The translations under genes were made by a program, and so were the position numbers. Source: Oscillospiraceae bacterium (lineage in GTDB: Bacteria > Bacillota > Clostridia > Oscillospirales > Oscillospiraceae). From it: a stretch of DNA of 64,000 nt. Numbering within the stretch: the first letter of the stretch is position 1; each line of letters starts with the position of its first letter. Of this stretch, positions 53,730-63,020 are shown piece after piece. The notes under the pieces were generated by a model. The model was not told the DNA's origin, searched no databases, and saw nothing but the letters and a program-made list of their open reading frames with translations. The DNA is taken from positions 114,333 through 178,332 of the forward strand of contig CAJTEA010000007.1 of NCBI GenBank assembly GCA_910575265.1, read 5' to 3'.

Positions 53730-56700
53730 ATGAAAAAGTTTCATTTTCCCCGAACCCGCCTGATCGCGGCTCTGCTGGCCCTGGTCTGCGTGCTGGGCCT
53801 GCTCCCCGGCACAGCCCTCGCCGCCACGCCGGACACCATCAAGATGGACGACTGCACCCACAATGGGGTCAAGTATGAGTCCCCGGCTCTGGGTACCTGC
53901 CATCTGCACCAGATGCACTTTGGACTTAACGGAAAGAGCACCATGGGCTTCTGTGCCGAGAAGGGCAAGGGCATGGGCTGGTCACTGGAGGGCCACACCT
54001 GGGGGAGTCCCAAGCCGGTCAACGACCCCACCGTCAAAACCATGATGGCGTACTTCTACGCCCACTCCACCGGCGTCTTTACTGATCAAGCCAAGGCTTT
54101 GGGTGTAGATGATGTGTGGGACAGCAACTACGCATGGACGATGAACTCCTGGACCCAGGCCATCGTCTGGCGCTACAAGGCCGGTCTGCTGTCCGACCCC
54201 GTGGTTGCCTGCGCTGAGGAACTGCTGTGCGTCTACAACAATCTGGAACACACCAATTATTCCAGTATTGACGAGACTATGGACGGCAGATCGTTCCGGG
54301 ACCGGGCGCAGTATATCCTCGACCTGGGCGCGCAGGGCGTATGGGGCGAGTGCGCCGTTTATGAATACGCATATGCCGGTCCCGGCTCCAGCTACCATCC
54401 GGCAAATGATGTGCAGGCCATCATGATCGGTGAACTGACCGTGACCCGTGAGCTGTATGACCTGATCATCAAAAAGGTAGACAGCACGAATCCCAACAAG
54501 GGCCTGTCGGGGGCGCGGTTCAAGGTAGCCTCCGAAAATGGTGCCTACTCCAAGGAAGTGGTGACAGGCAGCGACGGCACTGTTACCGTATCCAAGCTGG
54601 AAGCGGGCACCTACGCCGTGACGGAATTGGAAGCCCCGGAGGGTTATGAGATCGACAACGCGGGTCCCCAGTATGTCGTTCTGCCCAATGGAGCCAACAA
54701 AATTGTAACTGTTACGTTTAGCGATACCCCTGAGATCACCGGTGAGGGCAGCATCCGCAAAGTAGATGCGGACGATCCCACCAAGGGCCTTGCCGGAGCG
54801 GTCATTAAAATCACCGGCGTGGACAACGACTTCACCGGAACCTATATTACCGGCGCGGGCGGCTATTTGACGGACGTGCCCTGGGATACCATGCCCATCG
54901 GCAGCTTTGTGGCGGAGGAAGTCACGCCCCCGGAGGGCTACACCAAGAGTCCTGATGTGAATAAGACCAAGCAGACCTTTGTATGGGACGGCAAAACTGA
55001 CGTGGCCCTGGTTTTCGAGAACGACGCCAAGGTAAAGGTCAGGCTCATCAAGCTGGACGACAGCGGCAATCCCCTCCCCGGTGCTGTTTTTAACATTGTG
55101 CGTGACGGTCAGATCATCGGCACAGAGGAGACCAAGGCGGACGGCTCCATCACCGTCACCGATGTGACCGAGGGGATGTACGCCTTCGTGGAGGTGTCCG
55201 CCCCCGCCCCCTACGCCGCGCTGACTGAGCCTGTGATTGCCCATGTGGATCAGGCGACTATCAACGGCGGCGGCACCGTTACTGTCACGGCCTCCGACAA
55301 GCGGCTGCCCAGCCTCACCATTCTCAAGCGGGACGCGCAGACCGGGGATGTGATCCCCAACACCCATTTTGAAATCCGCGGCATCCATTACGGCTACCAC
55401 AACGATGTGACCACCGGGCCGGACGGCAGGGCGGTCCTCTCCAATATTCCTGTGGACAGCTACGAGGTAACGGAAAAGTCTGTCCCTGATCCCTATGTGG
55501 TGGGAGACGAACCCACCCAGACGATCTGGCTGGGGGCCGGAGACAGCAAGGAGCTGGTCTTTGACAACCTGAAGCAGCCTGTCCTGAAAATCTCCAAGGT
55601 AGAGCAGGGGTCCAACACCCCCATTCCCGGCACGGTGTTCACCGTGGAGGGCATCGACAGCGACTACCGCCAGGATGTGACCACCGAGGCGGACGGCTTC
55701 GCCACTCTGCGCGTCGCACCCGGCAGCTACCGGGTAACGGAGAAGTCCGTCCCTGAACCCTACTGTCTGCCGGAGGACGAGGCCGACCGGACCCAGACCA
55801 TCAGCCTGAACGGCGGCGATGATAAGACCCTGATCTTCAAAAACAGCAAGAAGCCCCTGCTGACCCTCTCCAAGATTGACGCCGATACCGGAGTGCCTGT
55901 CCCCGGCACCGTCCTCACCGTGGAGGGGATCGACAGCGACTACAAGGATGACTGGACCACCGGCGCGGACGGCACAGTGGCTCTGCGTGTTGACCCCGGA
56001 ACCTACCGTATCACGGAGAAGTCCGTCCCCGCCCCCTACTACCTGCCGGACAAGGACGCCGACCGGGTGCAGACTATCTCCCTGAACCCTGGCGATGAGA
56101 AAACAGTGGTGTTCCGCAACCACAAGACCCCGGAGCTGACCATTTTCAAGGAGGACAGCGTGGCCGGCGCTCCCATTGAGGGGGCCAAGTTCCGTGTGAC
56201 TTATACGTCCAACGGTGAAGCCGCGGGCGCTCCCGCCTCCATGGACTTCGGTATCTTCGTCACCGACGCCAGCGGCCAGATCAAGCTCCACGAGAAAGGA
56301 AAGAAGCTGTACCCCGGAGAATACACCGTCACCGAGGTGGAGCCTGCTCCCGGCTTCCAGATGAAAGAGCCTCTCACCCAGAAGGTGATCCTTCACGGCG
56401 GCGAGAGCAAGACGCTCACTTTTTTCAACGAGCCGTTAAACGCCATCGTAGTGGAGAAATACGACAGCGTGACCCATGAGGCCCTCCCCGGCTGTACCTT
56501 CCAGCTGAAATATCTGGGTGGGACCTCCGGCACTGGCGGCACGGTCATCGGTACGAAGGTGACCGGGAAAAACGGAACCGCCATCTGGACCGGGTTGACT
56601 GCCGGCACCTACATCGTGGAGGAAATTGACCCGGCGGACGGCTACTCCATCATCAATGCCTCTGAAACGGTCTATATTTCCGACAAGGGCGAACAGAACG

Positions 56701-59700
56701 TGGTCACCGTCTCCTTCGACAACGCCCCGGACGGCATCCTGCTCATTCGGAAGGTCTGCGCCACCAACCCCAGCGTGACCCTCCAGAACGCCGAGTTCAA
56801 GGTCATGTACGCGGACGGAACCCTGATTGGCGACTCCAACGGCATCTACCGCTCCGATGAGAACGGGGAGATCCGCATCCCCGGTCTGAAGCCGGGAAAG
56901 AGCGTGGTAGTCACCGAGGTGCGCGCCCCCGCTGGCTTCATCCTGGATACCCAGAGCCAGACCATCCAGATCCAGGCGGGCAAAACGGTGTCTCTTACCT
57001 TCAAAAATCAGCCGAAGGGCAGCCTGATCATCCAAAAGCGGGACAGCCAGACCGATGAGGTGCTTCCCGGCGCTGAGTTCCGTATCACAACAGCCGCCGG
57101 CTGCGAGGTGGGCCTGGATGGCGTCATTGGCTCGTCTACCCTGACCCAGAACGGCATCTTCACCACCGACGCTCAGGGTGAAATCAAGATCACCAATCTG
57201 GCCCCCGGCGCCTATGTGATTAACGAGATCAAGGCCCCGGACGGCGGGTACGTCATTGACACGCCCTCCACCAACGTGGTCATCGGGCAGGGCGGAGACA
57301 CCCAGACTGTGGTGATCAAAAACACCCGCAAGGGTGGTTTGATTATTGAGAAGTACGACAGCGTGACCCGTCAGCCCCTGGCCGGGGCGCAGTTCAAGGT
57401 GATGACTGCCAACGGTGAGCTGACCCCGGACAACGAGGGGATGACCTCCTCCAACGGACTCTACACCACCGACCAAAATGGTCAGATCGTTCTGTCCAAG
57501 CTGCTCCCCGGCACTTATGTGGTGTCTGAAGAAAAAGCACCGGACAATTACCGCAAGGACCCCACGCCCCAGACAGTCGTGGTTAACGCCGGGGACACCC
57601 AGACCATCCGGTTTTACGATGATCCCCTCTGCACCCTGACCATCCTGAAGCGGGACGCTGTGACCAAGAAGCCCCTGCGGGGCGCGGAGTTTATGGTGCG
57701 GGACAGCTCCGGCCATGTGATCGGCCCCAATAACGGCCTCTACACCACCGGCACAGACGGTACTGTCACCGTCACCGGGCTGGCTCCCAATTCCACTGTG
57801 GTCGTCTCCGAGAAAAAGGCCCCCAACGGGTACATTCTGGACGAGACGCCCAAAAATATTGTGGTGCGCACCGGCGTGGCCAACACCCTGATCTTTGACA
57901 ATGAACCCGGCACTACACTGATTATCCGTAAATTCATCGAGGGCACTGAGAACGAACCGCTGTCCGGCGTGGCCTTTAAGGTTGTGGACGGCAACGGCGG
58001 CGCTGTCGGCCCGGACGATGGGATCTACTACACCGACAAGGCCGGCGAGATCGTGCTGGAGGGCATCGAACCCGGCACCACCGTGAAGGTGCGGGAGATC
58101 AAGACTGTGGAGGGCTTCGTTTTGGACGGAACTCCCCAGGATATTCTCATCAAGGGCGGCGAAGTGCAGCAGTTGACGTTTTGGAACAAGCGGGCCGGAA
58201 CCCTGGTCATCCAGAAGAAGGACAGTGTGACCGGCGCGCTCATTTCCGGTGCGCAGTTCCAGCTCACCTACGCCAACGGCGGGTACGTTGACAATGACAA
58301 CGGCCACCTGAGCAGTAACGGCCTCTACACCACCGATGACAAGGGCGAGATCCGCATCAACGGCATCACCGGCACGGTGGTGGTCAAGGAGACCAAGCCC
58401 GCCCCCGGCTATGTCATCGATCAGAGTACCCAAACCCAGACGGTCACGGTGAATCCTCTGGACACCCAGACCCTCACCTTCCTGAACGAACCCCTGTGCA
58501 GCCTGACCCTGACCAAGCTGGACTCCGTCACCGGCAAACCTGTCCCTGGCACCGAGTTCACAGTCAAGGACGGCAACGGGACTGTGCTGGGCCGCTACAC
58601 CACCGGCAAGGATGGGACTGTCGTTGTGACGGGCCTTGTTCCCGGCAGCACTGTGGTAGTGTCCGAAACCAAGGTGCCGAGTGGCTATGTCCTCAACAGC
58701 ACGCCCCAGACCATCATCGTGAAAAACGGCTCCAACTCTGTGAACAGCGGCACCGTGGGCGGGACCACCAACGGCAATACTGGAGGCACGACCAATCCGG
58801 GCGGCACCACCAATGTGGGTGGCGGAACCAACGGCGGCAACGATCTCACTTTCGAGAATGACCCCAAGACCCGGCTGGTCATTGAGAAGTACATCACCGG
58901 CACCACCACCCCCCTGAAGGGCGTGACCTTCCTGGTCACCGAATCCAACGGGCAGGTGCTGGGCAGCGCCAACGGCGAGTACACCACCGACGAGAATGGC
59001 CGGATCGTGATCGAGGGCCTGGAACCCGGCAAGACCATCATCGCCAAGGAGATCCGCACCCTGGACGGCTACCTGCTGGACACCACCCCCAAGTCCATCC
59101 AGATCAAGGTAGGAGACGCTCAGACTTTGAAATTCTACAACACGCCTGTGGGCGGGCTGGAGCTGATCAAGGTCAACGAGGCTGACAAGAGCCAGCGCAT
59201 CCCCAACACCACCTTTGAGATCCGCCGCATGGACGGCGGCTTGGTGGACACCATTACCACCGACAAGCAGGGCTGCGCCCACCTGGATCTGGATGCCGGG
59301 GACTACTACGCGGTGGAGATTGAGGCCGGCAAGGGCTTCGAGCTGGACGCCACCCCCACCTATTTCACCGTCCGGGACGGCAAAGCCACCACAGTCACCG
59401 TCACCAATCGGGCAGTCAGCGGCATCCTGATTCACAAGGTCGACAGCGTTACCAAGCAGGGCATCTACGGGGTGACCTTCCTCCTCTATGACGCCAACAA
59501 GAATCCCATCGGGCAGTACAGCAGCGATGACAAGGGCTACGTCCATATCGACGACCTGCCCGGCTCTGGCCGCTACTACCTGCGGGAGTTGGAGAATGAC
59601 GGTTATCTGGTGGATACCCAGCTGAAGACGGTCTATGTCACTGATGGGACCACTACCGAGATCACCTGGGAGAACACCGCCATCACCGGGCAGATCCAGA

Positions 59701-60527
59701 TCACCAAGACCTCTGAGGACTACAACTCCATGAACGGCTGGCCCGCCGGTACGCCTATCCCTGGTACCGAGTTCGAGATCTACCACTACCGCACCGGCAA
59801 TCTGGTGGATACTATCCGCACCGATAAAAATGGCGTCGCTGTGTCAAAGCCTCTGCCGTTAGGGCGATACAAAATTGTGGAATCCAAGGCTGCCGATTTT
59901 TACGGGCTGGACAAAACCCCCATTGAGGTGGAGATCGAGCACGCCGGCCAGATCGTCAAGACGGCCATGACCAACAAGGCCCTGTACACCAACGTCAGCA
60001 TTAAGAAAACCGGCTTCGTGGAGGTTATGCCCGGCCAGCAGATACGCTATGATTTCTCCGGCATCGCCAACAATTCCACCACGGCGCTCACCTCCTTCTA
60101 TTGGAGGGACACTCTGCCCACCCAGGCAGTGCGGCTGGACAAGATCGTCACCGGAACCTACAACGTCCAGGGGAATTACAAGATCGTGTTCAAAACCAAC
60201 CTCAACGGCGAGTACCGTACCATGTACGATAACCTGAGCACCACGCAGAACCATGTGCTGGACGCCTCTCCCGCCGCCCTGGGTCTGGCCTCCAATGAGT
60301 ATGTCACGGAGTTTATGGTCTCCTTCGGGATCGTCCCCGGCAATTTCCGCCAGGTGGAGGTGCCCAAGGTGTACTGCAATGTAGTGTCCTGGCTCACCGG
60401 AGGGACCCAGTTCGTCAACCAGGCGGATGTAGGCGGTGTGTACAACGGTCAGTGGATCATGGCAACCAGCAGATGGGTCACCAAGGTCTACAAGCCCGCC
60501 CAGCCCCTGCCTCGCACCGGCTATTGA
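53730..60527 (+). CDS. Giant thioester/Cna-B-type surface adhesin with terminal LPRTG
   Basis: 2265 residues. Signal peptide (cleavage about residue 31). A thioester-type (TQXA) domain follows: Cys75 in MGFCAEKG and Gln143 in WTQAIVWR are the expected bond partners that can react with host or cell surfaces. From about residue 243 to 2085 I count about 19 SpaA/Cna-B repeats, each beginning with a strand such as LTILKRDAVTKKPLRGAEF and ending with an E-x-x-A-P/D-x-G-Y type turn; Lys and Asn/Asp for isopeptide bonds are present in most. A Gly/Asn/Thr-rich linker interrupts before repeat 16. A different C-terminal domain (about 2087-2255) ends PAQPLPRTGY. There is no hydrophobic helix or charged tail after LPRTG. 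AGGAGG ribosome site. Likely a mating or host-contact adhesin handled by the sortase upstream. Confidence 0.85.
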   Translation: MKKFHFPRTRLIAALLALVCVLGLLPGTALAATPDTIKMDDCTHNGVKYESPALGTCHLHQMHFGLNGKSTMGFCAEKGKGMGWSLEGHTWGSPKPVNDPTVKTMMAYFYAHSTGVFTDQAKALGVDDVWDSNYAWTMNSWTQAIVWRYKAGLLSDPVVACAEELLCVYNNLEHTNYSSIDETMDGRSFRDRAQYILDLGAQGVWGECAVYEYAYAGPGSSYHPANDVQAIMIGELTVTRELYDLIIKKVDSTNPNKGLSGARFKVASENGAYSKEVVTGSDGTVTVSKLEAGTYAVTELEAPEGYEIDNAGPQYVVLPNGANKIVTVTFSDTPEITGEGSIRKVDADDPTKGLAGAVIKITGVDNDFTGTYITGAGGYLTDVPWDTMPIGSFVAEEVTPPEGYTKSPDVNKTKQTFVWDGKTDVALVFENDAKVKVRLIKLDDSGNPLPGAVFNIVRDGQIIGTEETKADGSITVTDVTEGMYAFVEVSAPAPYAALTEPVIAHVDQATINGGGTVTVTASDKRLPSLTILKRDAQTGDVIPNTHFEIRGIHYGYHNDVTTGPDGRAVLSNIPVDSYEVTEKSVPDPYVVGDEPTQTIWLGAGDSKELVFDNLKQPVLKISKVEQGSNTPIPGTVFTVEGIDSDYRQDVTTEADGFATLRVAPGSYRVTEKSVPEPYCLPEDEADRTQTISLNGGDDKTLIFKNSKKPLLTLSKIDADTGVPVPGTVLTVEGIDSDYKDDWTTGADGTVALRVDPGTYRITEKSVPAPYYLPDKDADRVQTISLNPGDEKTVVFRNHKTPELTIFKEDSVAGAPIEGAKFRVTYTSNGEAAGAPASMDFGIFVTDASGQIKLHEKGKKLYPGEYTVTEVEPAPGFQMKEPLTQKVILHGGESKTLTFFNEPLNAIVVEKYDSVTHEALPGCTFQLKYLGGTSGTGGTVIGTKVTGKNGTAIWTGLTAGTYIVEEIDPADGYSIINASETVYISDKGEQNVVTVSFDNAPDGILLIRKVCATNPSVTLQNAEFKVMYADGTLIGDSNGIYRSDENGEIRIPGLKPGKSVVVTEVRAPAGFILDTQSQTIQIQAGKTVSLTFKNQPKGSLIIQKRDSQTDEVLPGAEFRITTAAGCEVGLDGVIGSSTLTQNGIFTTDAQGEIKITNLAPGAYVINEIKAPDGGYVIDTPSTNVVIGQGGDTQTVVIKNTRKGGLIIEKYDSVTRQPLAGAQFKVMTANGELTPDNEGMTSSNGLYTTDQNGQIVLSKLLPGTYVVSEEKAPDNYRKDPTPQTVVVNAGDTQTIRFYDDPLCTLTILKRDAVTKKPLRGAEFMVRDSSGHVIGPNNGLYTTGTDGTVTVTGLAPNSTVVVSEKKAPNGYILDETPKNIVVRTGVANTLIFDNEPGTTLIIRKFIEGTENEPLSGVAFKVVDGNGGAVGPDDGIYYTDKAGEIVLEGIEPGTTVKVREIKTVEGFVLDGTPQDILIKGGEVQQLTFWNKRAGTLVIQKKDSVTGALISGAQFQLTYANGGYVDNDNGHLSSNGLYTTDDKGEIRINGITGTVVVKETKPAPGYVIDQSTQTQTVTVNPLDTQTLTFLNEPLCSLTLTKLDSVTGKPVPGTEFTVKDGNGTVLGRYTTGKDGTVVVTGLVPGSTVVVSETKVPSGYVLNSTPQTIIVKNGSNSVNSGTVGGTTNGNTGGTTNPGGTTNVGGGTNGGNDLTFENDPKTRLVIEKYITGTTTPLKGVTFLVTESNGQVLGSANGEYTTDENGRIVIEGLEPGKTIIAKEIRTLDGYLLDTTPKSIQIKVGDAQTLKFYNTPVGGLELIKVNEADKSQRIPNTTFEIRRMDGGLVDTITTDKQGCAHLDLDAGDYYAVEIEAGKGFELDATPTYFTVRDGKATTVTVTNRAVSGILIHKVDSVTKQGIYGVTFLLYDANKNPIGQYSSDDKGYVHIDDLPGSGRYYLRELENDGYLVDTQLKTVYVTDGTTTEITWENTAITGQIQITKTSEDYNSMNGWPAGTPIPGTEFEIYHYRTGNLVDTIRTDKNGVAVSKPLPLGRYKIVESKAADFYGLDKTPIEVEIEHAGQIVKTAMTNKALYTNVSIKKTGFVEVMPGQQIRYDFSGIANNSTTALTSFYWRDTLPTQAVRLDKIVTGTYNVQGNYKIVFKTNLNGEYRTMYDNLSTTQNHVLDASPAALGLASNEYVTEFMVSFGIVPGNFRQVEVPKVYCNVVSWLTGGTQFVNQADVGGVYNGQWIMATSRWVTKVYKPAQPLPRTGY

Positions 60528-60550
60528 GCCGGTCTGACCATGCTGAATGG

Positions 60551-60575
60551 GGAGCCGCCTGTCAAGGGCGGCTCC
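60551..60575 (+). terminator. Hairpin after the adhesin gene
   Basis: GGAGCCGCC (60551-60559) pairs with GGCGGCTCC (60567-60575). No clear T-run follows, so read-through into the transfer genes is likely. Confidence 0.5.
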
Positions 60576-60616
60576 TCGTCTGTAAATTTGATTTGAACAC
60601 AGGGAGGAAAATCAAC

Positions 60617-60949
60617 ATGAAGTTCAAGAAAATGTTCCGTATCCTTGCCGCCGCCATGGTGGTGGCGGCCCTCTGCTGCGCCCCCGCCTTCGCCGCCGGG
60701 GATGTGGCCTCCGCGGTGGAGAGTACCTGGACCGATGCGGCGACCCAGATCAAGACCGTGGTGGAAAATGTGGTCTTTCCCGCGCTGGATATGGTCCTGG
60801 CCATCGCCTTCTTTACCAAATTAGGTATGGCTTACTTCGACTACAAGAAGCATGGCCAGTTTGAGTGGACTGGGCCGGTGATCCTCTTTGCCTGCCTGGT
60901 CTTTACCCTTACCGCCCCCAACTACATCTGGGGCATCATCGGGATCTGA
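60617..60949 (+). CDS. VirB2/TrbC-like conjugal transfer protein (DUF3852)
   Basis: 110 residues. A cleavable signal (MFRILAAAMVVAALCCAPAFAAG) is followed by a short helical part (ESTWTDAATQIKTVVENVVFPALD) and two membrane helices (MVLAIAFFTKLGMAYF, WTGPVILFACLVFTLTAPNYIWGIIG). Size and topology are those of VirB2-type pilin-like proteins in type IV secretion; the DUF3852 family is found in this position of Firmicute ICEs. The open frame begins at 60452 in the adhesin gene but the ATG at 60617 has GGGAGG. First gene of the transfer module here. Confidence 0.7.
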   Translation: MKFKKMFRILAAAMVVAALCCAPAFAAGDVASAVESTWTDAATQIKTVVENVVFPALDMVLAIAFFTKLGMAYFDYKKHGQFEWTGPVILFACLVFTLTAPNYIWGIIGI

Positions 60950-60967
60950 TGGGGCCCGGCAGCAAAT

Positions 60968-61327
60968 ATGCCGTTCGGAGAGGAGCTTCGGCAAGCTGTG
61001 GCCAGGCGCCGTCCAGACGCTGTCTGTCTTGGCGCCGTCTGCTATGTCCGGCTGGACAGCTGGAATCTTGCAAAGGTCGAGTTTGCCTCCAGCGGAGGCT
61101 ATTATAACGGAATAACGCTGACAGTTTTCAACCGGCACACCGGGCCGGTTGATTCGGTAACCATCCACTCCCACGATCTGCCTTTGCGGCGAAAGCGGGA
61201 AACTCCAGGCTGCGGGTCTGATCCAGAGTGGGGCATCTGCCGCCCTGCTCTGGATCTTGACACGCTCTGGGAGGCGGCGGAAAACTATCTGCTTCTTTTT
61301 CAGGAGCCTGATTCAGAAAAGAGGTGA
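60968..61327 (+). CDS. Small hypothetical protein in the transfer region
   Basis: 119 residues, no signal peptide or membrane helix. Start MPFGEELRQAVARRRPDAVCLG; the middle (VCYVRLDSWNLAKVEFASSGGYYNGITLTVFNRHTGPVDSVTI) is beta-rich and the end is helical. Ribosome site poor (GGGCCCGG). Its stop codon is 6 bases before the proposed ATT start of the next gene. No family recognised. Confidence 0.5.
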   Translation: MPFGEELRQAVARRRPDAVCLGAVCYVRLDSWNLAKVEFASSGGYYNGITLTVFNRHTGPVDSVTIHSHDLPLRRKRETPGCGSDPEWGICRPALDLDTLWEAAENYLLLFQEPDSEKR

Positions 61328-61333
61328 TACCCA

Positions 61334-62233
61334 ATTTTTATCTTCGACTTTGTAGCCTCCACCATCATGGACAATCTGGTCGATTGGTTCTATGGACAGG
61401 TGGTGGGCTTCCTCGGCAACTTTTTTGCCGAGATGGGAAATATGGGCGTGGAGCTGTTCGCGCTGGACTGGGTGGAGGCCATCGTCCTGTTTTTCTCTCA
61501 GCTGGGCTGGGCGCTGTTTGGCGTCAGCCTGGTGGTCTCCGGTTTTGAGTTCGGCATTGAATACTCCACCGGCAGAGGCAACCTCCAACATACGGCGCTG
61601 AACGCCATCAAGGGCTTCATGGCGGTGAGCCTGTTCACCGTGGTACCTGTGCGGCTCTACTCCCTGTCGGTATCCTTGCAGGGGACCTTCGCCATTGGCC
61701 TGACCGGGGCGGGAACCAGCATCGGAACCGTGGGAGAACGAATCATTGAGGAACTGATGAGCGTGGAGAGCCTCGCGGATATGGCGGGCGCGCCCAGCTT
61801 CGGCATGAGCGTCCTCACCAGTCCCATCATGCTTTTATTCTGCATCATTATGATGGCCTACGCGGTGATCAAGGTGTTTTTCGCCAACCTCAAACGGGGC
61901 GGCATCCTGCTCATCCAGATCGCCGTGGGAAGCCTCTATATGTTCAGCGTCCCCAGAGGCTACACAGACGGCTTTGTTCAGTGGATGAAGCAGGTCATCG
62001 GCCTGTGCCTGACCGCCTTCCTTCAATCCACCATCCTGGTGGCCGGCCTGATGGTCTTTAAGGACCACGCCCTGCTGGGACTGGGTCTCATGCTCTCCGC
62101 GGGAGAGGTGCCCAGGATCGCCGGAACCTTCGGCCTGGACACCACCACCAGAGCCAACATCATGAGCGCCGTCTATACCGCCCAGGCTGCCGTCAATACC
62201 ACCCGCACCGTTGTGCAGGCGGCAGCGAAATAA
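61334..62233 (+). CDS. VirB6/TrbL-like conjugal transfer membrane protein, apparent ATT start
   Basis: About 299 residues with six or more membrane helices (for example VEAIVLFFSQLGWALFGVSLVVSG, SPIMLLFCIIMMAYAVIKVFF, VIGLCLTAFLQSTILVAGLMVF). Topology and position after a VirB2-like gene fit VirB6/TrbL proteins of type IV secretion. The first ATG in frame is 61367, but it has no ribosome site. AGAGGTGA (about 61320-61327) lies 6 bases before ATT (61334), which would give a start MFIFDFVASTIMDNLVDWF; an in-frame stop at 61325 excludes an earlier start. So I propose ATT initiation, with 61367 as the alternative. Confidence 0.7.
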   Translation: MFIFDFVASTIMDNLVDWFYGQVVGFLGNFFAEMGNMGVELFALDWVEAIVLFFSQLGWALFGVSLVVSGFEFGIEYSTGRGNLQHTALNAIKGFMAVSLFTVVPVRLYSLSVSLQGTFAIGLTGAGTSIGTVGERIIEELMSVESLADMAGAPSFGMSVLTSPIMLLFCIIMMAYAVIKVFFANLKRGGILLIQIAVGSLYMFSVPRGYTDGFVQWMKQVIGLCLTAFLQSTILVAGLMVFKDHALLGLGLMLSAGEVPRIAGTFGLDTTTRANIMSAVYTAQAAVNTTRTVVQAAAK

Positions 62234-62249
62234 GGACAGGAGGAGAAAA

Positions 62250-63020
62250 ATGCTCACTATGGGGAGCCTCTTCGACGGGATCGGCGGCTTCCCTCTGGCG
62301 GCGGTCCGGAACGGGATCACGCCTGTGTGGGCCAGTGAGATCGAAGCCTTCCCCATCGAAGTCACAAAGCACCGCTTTCCCGGCATGATCCATGTGGGGG
62401 ACATCACCAAGCTGGACGGGGCGGCACTGCCGCCTGTGGACCTCATCTGCGGCGGCTCACCCTGTCAGGATCTCAGTGTGGCTGGAGCGAGGGCCGGTTT
62501 GACCGGTTCCCGTTCCGGCCTTTTCATGGAACAAGTTCGTATTGTAAAGGAGATGCGTAATGCAGATATGGAACGAGGACGGACAGGGTTCTCTGTTCGC
62601 CCGCGATGGATGTGCTGGGAAAACGTGCCCGGCGCGTTCAGCTCAGGGACGCCCAAAGGGGAGGACTTCCGCATCGTCCTCGAGGAAATTGTCCGAATTA
62701 AGAACAATTCCATTTATGTCCCTGGACCTTACCCCTGGGCATGGCAACCTGCTGGGCGAATCCTACTGGGAACTGATTTCTCCCTCGCCTGGCGGGTCTT
62801 CGACGCTCAATACTGGCCCCGCACCCCTCAGCGAAGAAGACGTATATTCCTTGTCGCAGATTTTGCAGGACGCTCCGCCCCGCAAATACTATTTGAGCAA
62901 AACCGCCTGCCTGGGTATCCTGCGCAGGGCGAGGGAACGTGGGAAGGAGCTGCCGCCCCAACTGAAAGCGGCGCTGATGGCACAGGCGGGGCTGATTCCA
63001 CTGGCGGCTCCGGCCTCTGA
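62250..63020 (+). CDS. DNA C5-cytosine methyltransferase, shortened, overlapped by another frame
   Basis: 257 residues from an ATG behind AGGAGG. Conserved motifs of the family: I (LFDGIGGFPLAA), IV with the catalytic Cys (GGSPCQDLSVAG), VI (WENVPGAFSS) and VIII (PQRRRRIFLVADF). After motif VIII only about 50 residues remain and they become low-complexity (GADGTGGADSTGG). The target-recognition part and motifs IX and X are missing in this frame, whereas phage and ICE relatives continue with Gly/Asn-rich repeats like those encoded in the overlapping frame. Either it is truncated by a frameshift, or it works with the product of the overlapping ORF. Confidence 0.75.
   Translation: MLTMGSLFDGIGGFPLAAVRNGITPVWASEIEAFPIEVTKHRFPGMIHVGDITKLDGAALPPVDLICGGSPCQDLSVAGARAGLTGSRSGLFMEQVRIVKEMRNADMERGRTGFSVRPRWMCWENVPGAFSSGTPKGEDFRIVLEEIVRIKNNSIYVPGPYPWAWQPAGRILLGTDFSLAWRVFDAQYWPRTPQRRRRIFLVADFAGRSAPQILFEQNRLPGYPAQGEGTWEGAAAPTESGADGTGGADSTGGSGL

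Noticed and set aside
53982..59786. Very long minus-strand frames (804 and 1116 codons) opposite the adhesin gene
   Set aside because: They reflect the codon bias of the repeats on the other strand; no ribosome site and no recognisable domain.
54460..59990. Regularly spaced similar DNA segments that might be a tandem repeat or CRISPR-like array
   Set aside because: Spacing is about 240-330 bases and similarity is at the protein level (Cna-B repeats); there are no short identical repeats with spacers.
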